DNA of 64,000 nucleotides from Planctellipticum variicoloris (lineage in GTDB: Bacteria > Planctomycetota > Planctomycetia > Planctomycetales > Planctomycetaceae). The notes under the pieces are model-generated. The model had not been told where the DNA came from. It did no database searches and saw nothing but the letters and a program-made list of their open reading frames with translations. Shown one piece after another: positions 27,259 to 36,702 of this stretch. Both the position numbers and the translations under genes were made by a program. Every line of letters starts with the position of its first letter. The first letter of the stretch is position 1. The DNA is taken from the NCBI RefSeq assembly GCF_030622045.1, contig NZ_CP130886.1:372001-436000 (forward strand), in the 5' to 3' direction.

Positions 27259-27373
27259 GGGATCCTCTTCAGAAGCGGCGGGTGGCTGGGGTCGAGTCTT
27301 CGAGCTCCAGCTTCGTACCATCTCGCTGGGGGCGGCCCAAAGCAGCCGACCCCAGCCACCCTGAGGAGGATCC
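27259..27373. repeat. Long inverted repeat GGGATCCTC...GGTGGCTGGGGTCG
   Basis: Left arm 27259-27294 and right arm 27347-27373: the reverse complement of the right arm matches the left except for an 8-9-nt insertion. The loop holds a further GCTGGGGGCGGCCC. It lies upstream of the aminopropyltransferase start. Just beyond it, 27422-27451 carries a short GAAATCCGAAATCCG repeat. Confidence 0.85.
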
Positions 27374-27510
27374 CATCGGCTTGAAACGCGGCACTAAAAA
27401 CGCATGGTAATCAGAGAGAACGGAAATCCGAAATCCGAAGCATGAAATCCGGGCGACGGACCGAAGGCGCGACGCTCGGAGAGATGCAGAGAGCCTGGGA
27501 GCGAGAGACG

Positions 27511-29028
27511 TTAACCTTCGACGGCCCAGCCGCGCGAGCGTTCCACCGCGCGCCGCCAGCCGGCGTAGAGGCTGGCGCGCGACTCGGCGGCAATCTCCGG
27601 TCGAAACTCCCGGTCGAGAGCCCAGTGCTTGCGAAGTTCGTCCTGATTCTGCCAGACGCCGACAGCCAGGCCGGCCAGATAGGCCGCTCCAAGAGCCGTG
27701 GTTTCCTGCACGACGGGCCGACGAACCGGCAGTCCGAGCAAGTCTGCCTGGAACTGCATCAGCCACGAGTTCGCGGTGGCGCCGCCGTCAACCTGCAGAA
27801 CGGTCAAAGCGCTGGAACCCCCCTGTGGTTGAGCGGCGAGGTCCTGCTGCATGGCCTGCAGGACGTCGCAGGTCTGATAGGCCATCGCTTCGAGGGCGGC
27901 GCGGGCCAGGTGGGCGCGGCTGGTGCCGCGCGTCAGTCCGACAAGGATGCCGCGGGCCTGAGGATCCCAGTAGGGGGCGCCGAGACCCACGAAGGCAGGG
28001 ACCAGATAGACGCCGTCATTCTGAGTCAGCGACGCCGCCAGAGCCTCCGTTTCGCCGGCCGAGGCGATCACGTTGAGCCCGTCCCGCAGCCACTGAACCG
28101 CGGCCCCCGCAACGAAGACGGCCCCTTCGAGAGCATAGGTCGTCACGTCGCCGATCTTCCAGGCGACCGTCGTCAGCAATCCGTGCTGCGAATGCACCGG
28201 AGTATTTCCCGTGTTGAGCAGCAGGAAGCAGCCGGTCCCATAGGTGTTCTTGGCGCTGCCGGGAGCAAAGCAGGTCTGACCGAAGGTCGCCGCCTGCTGA
28301 TCGCCGGCACAACCGGCCAGCGGAATCGGACGGCCGAAGAGAGACGAATCGGTCTCGCCGTAGACCTCGCTCGAGGCCCGCACCTGGGGCAGCATGGCCC
28401 GCGGAACGCCGAACAGCTTCAGCAGTTCGTCGTCCCAGTCGCCTGTCTGCAGATTGAACAGCAGCGTCCGGCTGGCGTTGCTTGCATCCGTAATATGGAG
28501 TTTGCCGCCAGAGAGTCGCCAGAAGAGAAAACTGTCAATTGTCCCGAAGAGGATGTCGCCCCGTTCGGCCCGGGCGCGCAGGTCAGGGCTCTGCGCGAGC
28601 AGGTATTCGATCTTCGTACCGGAGAAGTAGGGATCGAGCACCAGGCCAGTTTTCTGCCGGACGACTTCTTCTTCACCGTTGGCCTTGTGTCGGGCACAGA
28701 TGTCGGCAGTGATCCGGCTCTGCCAGACGATGGCGTTGGAAACGGGCTTGCCGGTCTGGCGGTCCCACAGGACCGTCGTTTCCCGCTGGTTCGTCACGCC
28801 GATCGCAGCGACTTTCGTGGCGGAGCAGCCGGCCTGATGCAGCGCCTGCTTCGCCGTGGCAAGCTGCGATTCCCAGATCGCCTCTGGATCGTGCTCAACG
28901 TGGCCGGGCGACGGATAGAGCTGCGGAAACTCCCGCTGCGCGACCGACAGCACCTGCGCCTGTTCGCCAAACGCAATGGCCCGACTGGAGGTCGTTCCCT
29001 GATCGAGAGCCAGAATGCAGCGCGACAT
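27511..29028 (-). CDS. glpK: Glycerol kinase
   Basis: The ATG at 29028 gives 505 residues, normal for GlpK, which phosphorylates glycerol to sn-glycerol 3-phosphate with ATP. The start of the FGGY fold is [15 protein letters not shown] (ATP-binding phosphate 1 loop). Others are [23 protein letters not shown], the substrate segment [27 protein letters not shown] (Asp in the active site), [13 protein letters not shown] and [11 protein letters not shown]. The C-terminal FGGY signature appears as [26 protein letters not shown], seen in two pieces. No glpF or glpD lies in the window. The neighbours are a sulfatase and a polyamine enzyme, so it is probably transcribed alone or with the downstream gene only. 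Confidence 0.96.
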   Translation of the reverse strand: MSRCILALDQGTTSSRAIAFGEQAQVLSVAQREFPQLYPSPGHVEHDPEAIWESQLATAKQALHQAGCSATKVAAIGVTNQRETTVLWDRQTGKPVSNAIVWQSRITADICARHKANGEEEVVRQKTGLVLDPYFSGTKIEYLLAQSPDLRARAERGDILFGTIDSFLFWRLSGGKLHITDASNASRTLLFNLQTGDWDDELLKLFGVPRAMLPQVRASSEVYGETDSSLFGRPIPLAGCAGDQQAATFGQTCFAPGSAKNTYGTGCFLLLNTGNTPVHSQHGLLTTVAWKIGDVTTYALEGAVFVAGAAVQWLRDGLNVIASAGETEALAASLTQNDGVYLVPAFVGLGAPYWDPQARGILVGLTRGTSRAHLARAALEAMAYQTCDVLQAMQQDLAAQPQGGSSALTVLQVDGGATANSWLMQFQADLLGLPVRRPVVQETTALGAAYLAGLAVGVWQNQDELRKHWALDREFRPEIAAESRASLYAGWRRAVERSRGWAVEG

Positions 29029-29088
29029 GGGGGATTTCTCCGTCGGTGACGTCAATCGATTCAGCAGCAGCAGCGAGACGGGGAGACG

Positions 29089-30456
29089 TTACTTGATTTC
29101 CGCGTACGCGGCATCCGTTTTCTGACGCAGCTCCGCCAGAACGGCTGTCGACTCGGGCTGATTCGCCAGATTCTTCCGCTCATAGGGATCGGCGGCGAGA
29201 TCGAACAGTTCTTCGTAAACCGGCGTTTCGGAAATGTAGCGGGTGTATTTCCAGCGCGCAGTGCGAATCCCTTCGGTCTGCGCGATGTGCGGATGGACGA
29301 ACCGATGCTCGTAGTAGTATTCCGGTCGCCAGTTGGCGGGCTGCTCTCCCCGCACGATGGGCGCCAGGCTCCGGCCCTGCAGGCCAGGGGAGGGGGCAAC
29401 GCCGGCGAGATCGAAGATCGTCGGGGCGATATCGATGGTCAGGGCGAATTCCTGGCGATTCTGACCCCGGGCGCCGGTCGCGACGCGGGGATCGGAGACG
29501 AACAGCGGCACCCGAATCGACTCCTCGTGCATGAACCACTTGCCGGCGAGGCCGTGTTCGCCGAGGTAGTGCCCGTTGTCCGAGGTGAAGATGAAGACGG
29601 TGTTTTCCGCGAGCCCCTGCTCCTTGAGTCGCGCCGTCAGAGCCCCCGCGAGGTCGTCGATCCCCTGGACCAACCGGAAGTAGTCCCGGACAGTCGGCTG
29701 AAACAGCTCTTCGGTGAACCGCAGCTTCCAGCGGTTATGGGCTTCGGAGGTCTGCAGGAAGTGCGGTTGCGCCTGGAAGTCGGTTTCTGTGGCTGTCACG
29801 GGACGTGGATAGGTGACGTCTTCGTAGAGGGTCTTGTAGCGCGGAGCGGGCTGGTATTGCCACGCATCGCCGTCCTGGCAGTGGGCGGCTTTGGTGTAGA
29901 CCTGCAGCAGGAAGGGCTGGTCGGCATTGCAGCCTGCGAGGAACTGCAGCGCTTCGTCCCGCTGGGTATCGGTCAGATGTTCGCCGGTCCCCTTTTCGCC
30001 CGGCTTGAAATACTGCCCCTGACCGCTGTAGCCCGTGAAATAATCCCAGGAGTCTTTGGGAAGCTGGCCTCCCAGCCCCCATTTACCGACCAGGCCCGTC
30101 CGATAGCCGGCCTGCCGGAGACGAACGGGGAACGAGCTGGCGAGCTGCTCGGCAGTCAGCGGTTTGGCGAAGTTCTGAATGCCGTGTCGGGAGGCATACT
30201 GGCCTGTGATCAGGCAGGCCCGGCTGATCGCACAGATCGATGTCGTCACGAACGAGTTGCGGAAGATTGTGCCGCGGTTCGCCAAAGCGTCGAGGTGAGG
30301 CGTTTTGAGGACGGGATGCCCCAGGCACCCGAGCGTGTCAAACCGCTGATCGTCAGTGAGGATCAGGACGATGTTCGGCCGTTTTGACGTGGCCTCCGCG
30401 GCCCCGGCGACGGGGACCACCAGCGACAGAAGGCAGAGACTCAGCAGCAGTCGCAT
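29089..30456 (-). CDS. Sulfatase (arylsulfatase family), exported
   Basis: A 455-residue protein with a signal peptide (MRLLLSLCLLSLVVPVAG). The family start RPNIVLILTDDQRFDTLG carries the metal ligands Asp35-Asp36. The formylglycine site reads SICAISRACLITG with Cys75, so it is C-A-I-S-R in place of the consensus C-x-P/A-S-R. Other active-site segments are GLVGKWGLGG (Lys of the family), TSDNGHYLGEHGLAGKW and the Asp-Asn-Gly-His. It would remove sulfate from a polymer or glycan in the periplasm after Cys is converted to formylglycine by an FGE-type enzyme, which is not in the window. Planctomycetes typically encode many such enzymes. Confidence 0.92.
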   Translation of the reverse strand: MRLLLSLCLLSLVVPVAGAAEATSKRPNIVLILTDDQRFDTLGCLGHPVLKTPHLDALANRGTIFRNSFVTTSICAISRACLITGQYASRHGIQNFAKPLTAEQLASSFPVRLRQAGYRTGLVGKWGLGGQLPKDSWDYFTGYSGQGQYFKPGEKGTGEHLTDTQRDEALQFLAGCNADQPFLLQVYTKAAHCQDGDAWQYQPAPRYKTLYEDVTYPRPVTATETDFQAQPHFLQTSEAHNRWKLRFTEELFQPTVRDYFRLVQGIDDLAGALTARLKEQGLAENTVFIFTSDNGHYLGEHGLAGKWFMHEESIRVPLFVSDPRVATGARGQNRQEFALTIDIAPTIFDLAGVAPSPGLQGRSLAPIVRGEQPANWRPEYYYEHRFVHPHIAQTEGIRTARWKYTRYISETPVYEELFDLAADPYERKNLANQPESTAVLAELRQKTDAAYAEIK

Positions 30457-30503
30457 GTCGGCAGACTCCGGAGTTAGTCAATCGGGATGGCGCGACGCGA
30501 TGG

Positions 30504-32630
30504 CTATTCCGGCAGCTTCATGCCGAGGACTCGGACCAGGAAGGCCCATTGGTCGGCGGCCTCCTCAATGATCTTGGCGGTCGGCTTGCCCGAACCATGT
30601 CCGGCGCGGGTTTCGATCCGGATCAGCACCGGATTCGGTCCTTCATGCGACGCCTGCAGACGGGCGGCGAATTTGAAACTGTGGCCCGGAACCACGCGGT
30701 CATCGGTGTCCGCAGTCGTCACCAGAGTCGCGGGGTAGGCCGTCCCCGGCTTGAGATTGTGATAGGGCGAGTAGGCGTACAGGGCCTGAAATTCGTCGGG
30801 ATCGTCGGCCGAGCCGTAGTCGTCGACCCAGAACCGTCCCGCGGTGAAGCGGTGGAAGCGGAGCATGTCCATCACGCCGACGGCGGGCAGGGCGGCTGCG
30901 AACAGGTCGGGCCGCTGCGTGATGCAGGCGCCGACCAGCAGACCGCCGTTGCTCCCTCCCTGAATGGCGAGCTTTTTCGGGCTCGTATACTTGTTCGCAA
31001 TCAGCCACTCGGCGGAGGCGATGAAATCGTCGAAGACGTTCTGCTTCTTGAGCTTGGTGCCGGCCTTGTGCCAGTCTTCGCCATACTCGCCGCCGCCGCG
31101 GAGGTTGGCGACCGCCATCACGCCCCCCATCTGCATCCAGAGGACGCGAGAGACGCTGAAGCCGGGTGTGAGAGGAATATTGAAGCCGCCGTAGCCGTAG
31201 AGGAGCGTCGGCTGATTGCCGTCCAGCGGCAGCCCCTTCTTGTGAGCGATGAACATCGGCACGCGGGTGCCGTCCTTGCTGGTGGCGAAGACCTGCCGGA
31301 CGACGTAGTTCTCCGGATTGACATCGACGTTGGCCCGTCGGATCAGCTTCGTCTCGCCGGTCTGCAGATCATGGCGGTAGATGCTGGGGGGCGTCGCGAA
31401 GCTGGAGAACGTATAGAATGTTTCGGTGTCTTCCCGGTCGCCGGTGAAGCCGCCCGCCGAGCCGATCCCTTCGAGCGAAAGGTCGCGGACGAACTTGCCC
31501 GCGGTGTCAAACAGCTTGATCTGCGAGACAGCGTCTTTGAGGTACTCGGCGATGAACGTGTTCCCGACCAGCGAGACGCCCGACAGGACATTTTCGGCCT
31601 GCGGGATCAGCTCGCGCCAGTCGGCGGGCTTCGGCTTCTCGATGTCGATGGCGATCACGCGCTTCCGGGGGGCGTCGAGGTCCGTCCGGAAGTAGAACGT
31701 GCTGCCGTCGTTGCCGAGGAATGTGTATTCGTGGTCGAAGTTGTCGATCAGTTCGACCGCCGGGGCGGCGAGGTCTGCCACGGGCTTGTAGAAGATCCGG
31801 TACTTGTCGTCGGTGCCGATCCAGGTGGTGATCACCACGTACTTGCCGTCGTCGCTCACCGAAGCCTGGAAACCCCACTTCGGTTCGTCGGGCCGCTCGA
31901 AGACGAGGACATCTTCCGATTGCTTCGTGCCGAGTTTGTGGAAGTAGATCTTCTGGTTGAGGTTCAGCGTCTGGAAGGCCGCTCCGGATTCCGGCTCCGG
32001 GTAGCGGGCATAGAAGAATCCGCTGCCATCCTTCAGCCAGCTCGGTTCGTTGAACTTGACCCAGCGCAACTCGTCGTCGAGCAGCTTGCGGGTCGCCACT
32101 TCCATCACGCGCCAGACGCGCCAGTCCGAACCGGCGTCCTGCACGCCATAAGCCAGGTACTTGCCGTCCTTGCTGAAAGCGGTCCCCGCCAGGGCGACGG
32201 TGCCGTCCTTCGACCAGGTATTGGGGTCGATCAGGACTGCCGGTTCGGCGTCGAGCGTGTCTTGAGTGTAGAGGACGAACTGGTTCTGCAGGCCGTTGTT
32301 CTTGCTGAAGACGTAGCGCGGTCCCTTCCGCGAGGGCGCGGAGAACTTTTCGTAGTTCCAGAGTTTCGTCAGCCGCTCGCGGATCACGTTCCGCTCGGCG
32401 ATCTGCTCCAGAAATCCGAACGTCAGTTTGTTCTGCGCCTCGACCCAGGCTTTGACGTCGGCGCTTTCTCGCACGTCGTCCTCGAGCCACCGGTAAGGAT
32501 CGGCGACCGACTTGCCGTGGAACTCGTCCACCTGATCGACGGTCTTCGTTGCGGGATATTTGAATTCATCCGCCATCGACGTACTCACTCCCCCGGCCAG
32601 AATTACCGCCAGCACGCCGCGTAAGACCAT
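30504..32630 (-). CDS. Prolyl oligopeptidase family serine peptidase (S9A)
   Basis: A 708-residue protein, the usual size of S9A peptidases, which cut short peptides after proline. A weak signal (MVLRGVLAVILAGGVSTSMA) suggests export. After YPATKTVDQVDEFHGKSVADPYRWLED the beta-propeller follows. The catalytic alpha/beta hydrolase domain has GGSNGGLL (Ser560), TADTDDRVVPGHSF (the catalytic Asp at 643-644) and RAGHGSGKP (His678), a complete triad. The propeller gate limits substrates to short peptides. It lies 47 bp from the sulfatase gene on the same strand and may share a transcript with it. Confidence 0.92.
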   Translation of the reverse strand: MVLRGVLAVILAGGVSTSMADEFKYPATKTVDQVDEFHGKSVADPYRWLEDDVRESADVKAWVEAQNKLTFGFLEQIAERNVIRERLTKLWNYEKFSAPSRKGPRYVFSKNNGLQNQFVLYTQDTLDAEPAVLIDPNTWSKDGTVALAGTAFSKDGKYLAYGVQDAGSDWRVWRVMEVATRKLLDDELRWVKFNEPSWLKDGSGFFYARYPEPESGAAFQTLNLNQKIYFHKLGTKQSEDVLVFERPDEPKWGFQASVSDDGKYVVITTWIGTDDKYRIFYKPVADLAAPAVELIDNFDHEYTFLGNDGSTFYFRTDLDAPRKRVIAIDIEKPKPADWRELIPQAENVLSGVSLVGNTFIAEYLKDAVSQIKLFDTAGKFVRDLSLEGIGSAGGFTGDREDTETFYTFSSFATPPSIYRHDLQTGETKLIRRANVDVNPENYVVRQVFATSKDGTRVPMFIAHKKGLPLDGNQPTLLYGYGGFNIPLTPGFSVSRVLWMQMGGVMAVANLRGGGEYGEDWHKAGTKLKKQNVFDDFIASAEWLIANKYTSPKKLAIQGGSNGGLLVGACITQRPDLFAAALPAVGVMDMLRFHRFTAGRFWVDDYGSADDPDEFQALYAYSPYHNLKPGTAYPATLVTTADTDDRVVPGHSFKFAARLQASHEGPNPVLIRIETRAGHGSGKPTAKIIEEAADQWAFLVRVLGMKLPE

Positions 32631-32842
32631 CTCGGGGATCCTTCAAACCAAAAGCCGGACATCCGAGCCGTGCGAAAGCGCGGCCGCAGGAACCGATTGG
32701 ACCAAGCCGCCACCGGGGAGGCAAGCCGCGCGACTGGCTTTACGACGACGTGATCCGGCGGGAGACTGTGTGCGTTCTGCAGAGGCAGCGCCGAGCCGTG
32801 GCGAAAAAAGGCATCGGATAACGTGAGTTCGGGGAGACATGC

Positions 32843-33610
32843 GTGCTGGGCTGGTGGAAAGCGTGGCGACGGAAGAAGCGTCTGGCGCAGCCGTTTCCGG
32901 AGGAGTGCGAGCAACTGGTGCAGACCCGCTGCCGGCACTTTCACGGACTCTCCGACGCCGAGCGCCAGCTTCTGCGGGAGCGAACGCTGCTGTTTATCGA
33001 TGAGAAGCAATGGGAAGGCTGCAATGGCGTCGTCGTGACGGCGGAAATGCAGGTCACGATCGCCTCGCACGCGGCCCTGATGGGGCTCGGCTTCCCGGAG
33101 ATCCCCTTTGAACGTCTGCTGTCGGTGCTGATCTACCCGGACACATTCGTCGCCCGGCAGCCCCGGCGAACTCCCTGGGGACCGATGGATCAGGATCTGC
33201 CGCTGCTCGGACAGGCCGCCTACCAGGGGCCGGTGCTGTTCTCCTGGCGCGAAGTTGCTCGCGACTGCTTCGAGGCCCCCGCGGGGCGCAACGTCGTGAT
33301 TCACGAATTCGCCCACCTGCTGGATATGGCCGACCACAACGTCGACGGCGCCCCTGCGTTGTCCACGCCGGAGCAGGCGAACGCCTGGGCCGAAATCGTG
33401 CCTCTCGAATTCCGCAAGCTGCAGCGACTGACCGAACAAGGTCGCCGAACCCTGTTCGACGCCTACGGCGCGACCAACGAGGCCGAATTCTTCGCCGTCA
33501 CCTGCGAGACATTCTTTGAGCGTCCCCGCGAGATGGCCGAAAAACACCCGCGGCTCTACGAGCTGTACCGGGGCTATTACCGGCAGGATCCGGCGGAGCG
33601 AATTCGTTGA
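32843..33610 (+). CDS. MtfA-like zinc-dependent peptidase (M90 family)
   Basis: A 255-residue protein with a GTG start preceded by GGGGAG at 6-7 nt. The metal motif is NVVIHEFAHLLD (His154-Glu155-x-x-His158) and NEAEFFAVTCETFFE gives the downstream Glu ligand. The N-terminal part (LPF-type start, ERTLLFIDEKQWEGCNG, VTAEMQVTIASHAALMGLG) matches MtfA, the E. coli protein that binds the glucose repressor Mlc and has aminopeptidase activity. There is no membrane segment. The role here is unknown. Its stop codon lies inside the left arm of an inverted repeat. Confidence 0.88.
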   Translation: MLGWWKAWRRKKRLAQPFPEECEQLVQTRCRHFHGLSDAERQLLRERTLLFIDEKQWEGCNGVVVTAEMQVTIASHAALMGLGFPEIPFERLLSVLIYPDTFVARQPRRTPWGPMDQDLPLLGQAAYQGPVLFSWREVARDCFEAPAGRNVVIHEFAHLLDMADHNVDGAPALSTPEQANAWAEIVPLEFRKLQRLTEQGRRTLFDAYGATNEAEFFAVTCETFFERPREMAEKHPRLYELYRGYYRQDPAERIR

Positions 33611-33687
33611 TCGTTGATAGTCGATCGAACGAAGGATGCTCTTCTCCGACCATCAACGATCAACCATAGACGATCAACCATCAACGA
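33604..33687. repeat. Inverted repeat, TGATCGT-rich, copy 2
   Basis: Left arm about 33604-33627 and right arm 33649-33687 contain the same ATCAACG/ATCAACC units as the element at 1946-2055, and the loop again holds CTCTTCTC. The pairing is shorter than in copy 1. It lies between the convergent mtfA-like and M42 genes, a place where a bidirectional terminator would fit. Confidence 0.75.
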
Positions 33688-33692
33688 CTCAC

Positions 33693-34754
33693 TCACGGCG
33701 TAAAATCGCACACCGGCGTCACCGACAGGCAGAACTTCGCGATCAGCGTCGCCGCGTGGTCGAGGTCGTCCAGCGAGACGACTTCCACCGGGCTGTGCAT
33801 GTAGCGGTTCGGAATGCAGACCAGGCCGGTTGCCACCCCGCCCCGGGATAGCTGCAACTGGGCGGCGTCGTTGCTGGCGGGAACCGCCAGACCATTGAGC
33901 TGCGTCGGGATTCCCGACGCCCCGGCCTGTTGCTGCAGTCGCTCCAGGACGACCGGGTTCACATTCGGGCCGCGGTAGAGGACCGGCCCCTGGCCGACCT
34001 TCACGCGGCCGAACTGCGACTCCTCAACCGTCGGGCAGTCGGTGGCGTGCGTCACGTCCACGACAATGCCGAGCTGCGGATCGATCTGAAACGCACTCGT
34101 CTGCACCCCTCGCAGACCGATTTCTTCCTGCACGGTCGAGACCGCATAGACTGCCGCTTGCGGGTTCCCCTCGGCGACGCGCCGAGCCGCGGTGATCACC
34201 GTCCAGACGCCGACTTTGTTGTCCATGGCCGGTCCGCAGACCAGATTGTTCCGCAACGGGCGGAAGCCAAGCTGGACGGTGATCGGATCGCCGATCTCGA
34301 CCAGCGACCGGGCTTCCTCGCCGTCGCGGACGGCAATGTCGACCCACAGGTTCTTGATTTCCGGGACAACTTTCCGTTCCTCGGGTGAGAGCAGATGGAT
34401 CGGCTTACGGGCGATGACGCCGCTGATCGGCCCCTGGCGGGTCCAGACCTGAACCGCCTGGCCGATCAGCACCTGCGGATCCCAGCCGCCAATCGCATGA
34501 ACCCAGAGAAAGCCCCGGTCGTCGACGTGTTTGACCAGCAGGCCGATCTGGTCGCAATGCCCCGCCAGCATAATCCGGGGCGATCCCCCCGGATTGACGA
34601 CGACGATGACGTTGCCGTGCCAGTCCGTTCGAACTTCCGCCCCGAATGACCGCGCATACTCCCGCACGACATTCTGCACCGGACGCTCGAATCCCGACGG
34701 GCTGGGTGCGTGGAGGAGGTCTTTGAGAAACTGGGATTCCGCGTCGGTCAGCAT
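33693..34754 (-). CDS. M42 family metallo-aminopeptidase
   Basis: A 353-residue protein of the tetrahedral-aminopeptidase (TET/FrvX/glutamyl aminopeptidase) family. The dinuclear metal site is complete: AGHCDQIG (His66, with Asp68 adjacent), GPAMDNKVG (Asp178), VQEEIGLRG (Glu210-Glu211; Glu210 is the usual base), VVDVTHATD (Asp233) and NRYMHSPVEV (His320). The PDZ-like insert is at about 95-165. Such enzymes form large self-compartmentalised assemblies that degrade cytoplasmic peptides. AGGA precedes the ATG at about 9 nt. It is convergent with the preceding gene. Confidence 0.93.
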   Translation of the reverse strand: MLTDAESQFLKDLLHAPSPSGFERPVQNVVREYARSFGAEVRTDWHGNVIVVVNPGGSPRIMLAGHCDQIGLLVKHVDDRGFLWVHAIGGWDPQVLIGQAVQVWTRQGPISGVIARKPIHLLSPEERKVVPEIKNLWVDIAVRDGEEARSLVEIGDPITVQLGFRPLRNNLVCGPAMDNKVGVWTVITAARRVAEGNPQAAVYAVSTVQEEIGLRGVQTSAFQIDPQLGIVVDVTHATDCPTVEESQFGRVKVGQGPVLYRGPNVNPVVLERLQQQAGASGIPTQLNGLAVPASNDAAQLQLSRGGVATGLVCIPNRYMHSPVEVVSLDDLDHAATLIAKFCLSVTPVCDFTP

Positions 34755-35319
34755 CGTCGGCGTCCTGAGAAAGTGATTTCGTCTGTGAAGAATTGATTAT
34801 CCGTTGGCGGCGACGAAATCCAGCGTCGCCGACCTCCGCTGGTGACGTGCGCCCACAAACGACGACATCCGTGGATCGTCGATTTCCGGAGCTTGGAAGC
34901 TGGGTAACTTGACGTCGAACGGGGAAACCCTCGTCCGCTGCATCCTGCCGGAACTCGCTAAATTTGACGTCATCTGAACGGTTTTCGTTTGACCGATTGA
35001 AGTCGTGGGCCTACAGTGAAGTCACCTGCCCGGGGCCAGCTTGGCCTGCTGTCGGCACGCGGTGGAATCACTGCCGCAAAGGGTGTCGGTGAATGACTTC
35101 ATCGGCAAGATCGGTTCGCCGATCAGGTCTGTGGGTGCCACAAGGAGGTGCGCAGGCGGAAACAGCGACGTTTCTGCAGCTCATCAGGGACCAGCCGGCC
35201 AGGAGAGATGGCCCGTTGCGGTCGTCCTGACAGGTCGGATGCGATTTCCGGGCTATTGAGTCCGTACCGGACTCACTGACACGGGCTGCATCAAGAGTCA
35301 CTGTGCAAGGAGGATTGTT
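34755..35319. other. Long intergenic region upstream of the BON-like gene
   Basis: About 565 bp with somewhat lower GC than the coding DNA and no convincing gene. It holds two perfect hairpins: 34808-34831 (CGGCGACG stem) and 35257-35275 (TGAGTCCG stem, TAC loop). The second is 45 bp before the next start codon and might be part of a leader or a regulatory element. Confidence 0.55.
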
Positions 35320-35550
35320 ATGCCGATCGCTGCTCCGCTCCCTTCGCTCGAACGCCTGGCCAGACTCGTCGAACAAAATGTCCGCCAGCGGACAAACAGC
35401 GTGATCTACGGTCTACGGGTCCAGGTCCAAGACGGCCAGCTCGTCATTTCCGGCCGCACATCCAGCTACTATCACAAGCAGCTCATCAGCCACGCCGCCC
35501 TCGACGCCGCCGAGGAAGCTTCGATCCGCAACGACGTCGAAGTCTGCTGA
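35320..35550 (+). CDS. Small BON-domain-like protein
   Basis: A 76-residue protein with a perfect ribosome site (AAGGAGG, 6-7 nt). The sequence VIYGLRVQVQDGQLVISGRT matches the strand-turn-strand heart of a BON domain (V-x-G...V-x-L-x-G), with helix LERLARLVEQNVRQ before and LISHAALDAAEEA after. BON domains bind phospholipid membranes or act as adaptors. No signal peptide is present, so it stays in the cytoplasm unless exported by another route. The gene stands alone with a long leader. Confidence 0.72.
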   Translation: MPIAAPLPSLERLARLVEQNVRQRTNSVIYGLRVQVQDGQLVISGRTSSYYHKQLISHAALDAAEEASIRNDVEVC

Positions 35551-35565
35551 GCCGGACGCGAACGC

Positions 35566-36702
35566 TTACCGCGGACGCATTTCATCCAGCACCGCGCAAA
35601 CGTCGCTCTCCGGCACATCGGTGAATGTCTCGACGCGACCGAGTTTCGTCGGCAGGATGAATCGCAGACTGCCGGCGACCGTCTTCTTATCAAGCCGCAT
35701 CCGCCCGAGAATGGCCTCGTTCGACAGGTCGACACCTGCAGGCAGCGAAATCGGCATCCCCAGCCGCTCCAGCAGCAACCGCTGGCGCCGTGTGACGTCC
35801 GCGTCGATCAGGCCCCGTCGCTCCGCCAGCCGGCTGGCGTAGAGCATGCCAATCGACACCGCTTCACCATGCAGCAGCGTGCCATATCCGCAAAGCGTCT
35901 CGAAAGCATGCGCGAACGTGTGGCCGTAGTTGAGCATCGCCCGCAGACCGGTCCGCTCAAACTCGTCCTGCTCGACGACATCCGCCTTAAACTGGCAGCT
36001 CGCCGCAACAATCCGCTGCAACATCGCCGGCTCGCGAGCCTGGATCCGCTCGACCCCCGCTTCCAGCTCCGCAAAAAAGTTCTCATCCAGAATAACGCCG
36101 TACTTGACCACCTCCGCCAGACCCGCCCGGTACTCCCGCTCCGGCAACGTCTGAAACGCGTCGAGATCGATCGCCACGCCCCACGGCTGATAAAAGGCCC
36201 CGATCATGTTCTTGGCTCGCGGGTGATTGACCCCCGTTTTCCCCCCCACCGAACTGTCCACCGCAGCCAGCAGCGTGGTCGGCGCCTGGATAAATGGCAC
36301 GCCGCGAACCCAGCTCGCCGCAACAAACCCCGCCAGGTCCCCCATCACCCCCCCGCCGACGGCGACGATGACCGTCCGCCGGTCCGCCTGCATCGCGATC
36401 AGCCGGTCGTAGACCTGCGCAACAACTTCCAGCGACTTGGAAGTTTCCCCCGCAGGCAATTCGATCGTCTGACACGTCCAGCCGTCCGCTGACAGACTTG
36501 CCGCGACCGTCGCCGCATACAGCGGTCCGACGTGAGCATCAGTCACGATCAACGCCGTCGGTGATGCCGGTACGCTTCCCGACCGGCTCTGCAGCCAGCC
36601 CCGAAACCGACGGCCGCTGTCGGCAAGAATTCCGCTTCCGATTTCAATGTCATAGCTCCGCTCTCCCAGCGAAACGGTCACGGATGTGGATTCGACAGAC
36701 AC
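35566..36702 (-). CDS. aroB: 3-Dehydroquinate synthase
   Basis: A 378-residue enzyme of the shikimate pathway that cyclises DAHP to 3-dehydroquinate. GTG start with AAGGA 7 nt upstream. NAD binding is shown by VAVGGGVMGDLAGFVAA (GGG at 116-118), then PTTLLAAVDSSVGGKTGVNHP (Lys155, Asn159) and ERE/LAEVVKYG (Glu197). The zinc ligands are Glu197, His261 (NYGHTFAHAFE) and His278 (LLHGEAVSIGM). The length matches typical AroB. The gene stands beside the BON-like gene and is divergent from the DUF1559 gene. A dehydroquinate dehydratase-like gene is at the left edge of the window. Confidence 0.97.
   Translation of the reverse strand: MSVESTSVTVSLGERSYDIEIGSGILADSGRRFRGWLQSRSGSVPASPTALIVTDAHVGPLYAATVAASLSADGWTCQTIELPAGETSKSLEVVAQVYDRLIAMQADRRTVIVAVGGGVMGDLAGFVAASWVRGVPFIQAPTTLLAAVDSSVGGKTGVNHPRAKNMIGAFYQPWGVAIDLDAFQTLPEREYRAGLAEVVKYGVILDENFFAELEAGVERIQAREPAMLQRIVAASCQFKADVVEQDEFERTGLRAMLNYGHTFAHAFETLCGYGTLLHGEAVSIGMLYASRLAERRGLIDADVTRRQRLLLERLGMPISLPAGVDLSNEAILGRMRLDKKTVAGSLRFILPTKLGRVETFTDVPESDVCAVLDEMRPR

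Noticed and set aside
30384-32624. 746-residue open frame opposite the prolyl oligopeptidase gene
   Set aside because: The opposite strand has a full catalytic triad. This frame has no motif and reflects high-GC codon bias.
34980-35319. Riboswitch upstream of the BON-like gene
   Set aside because: The two hairpins do not match a class I know, so it is kept only as a structured leader.
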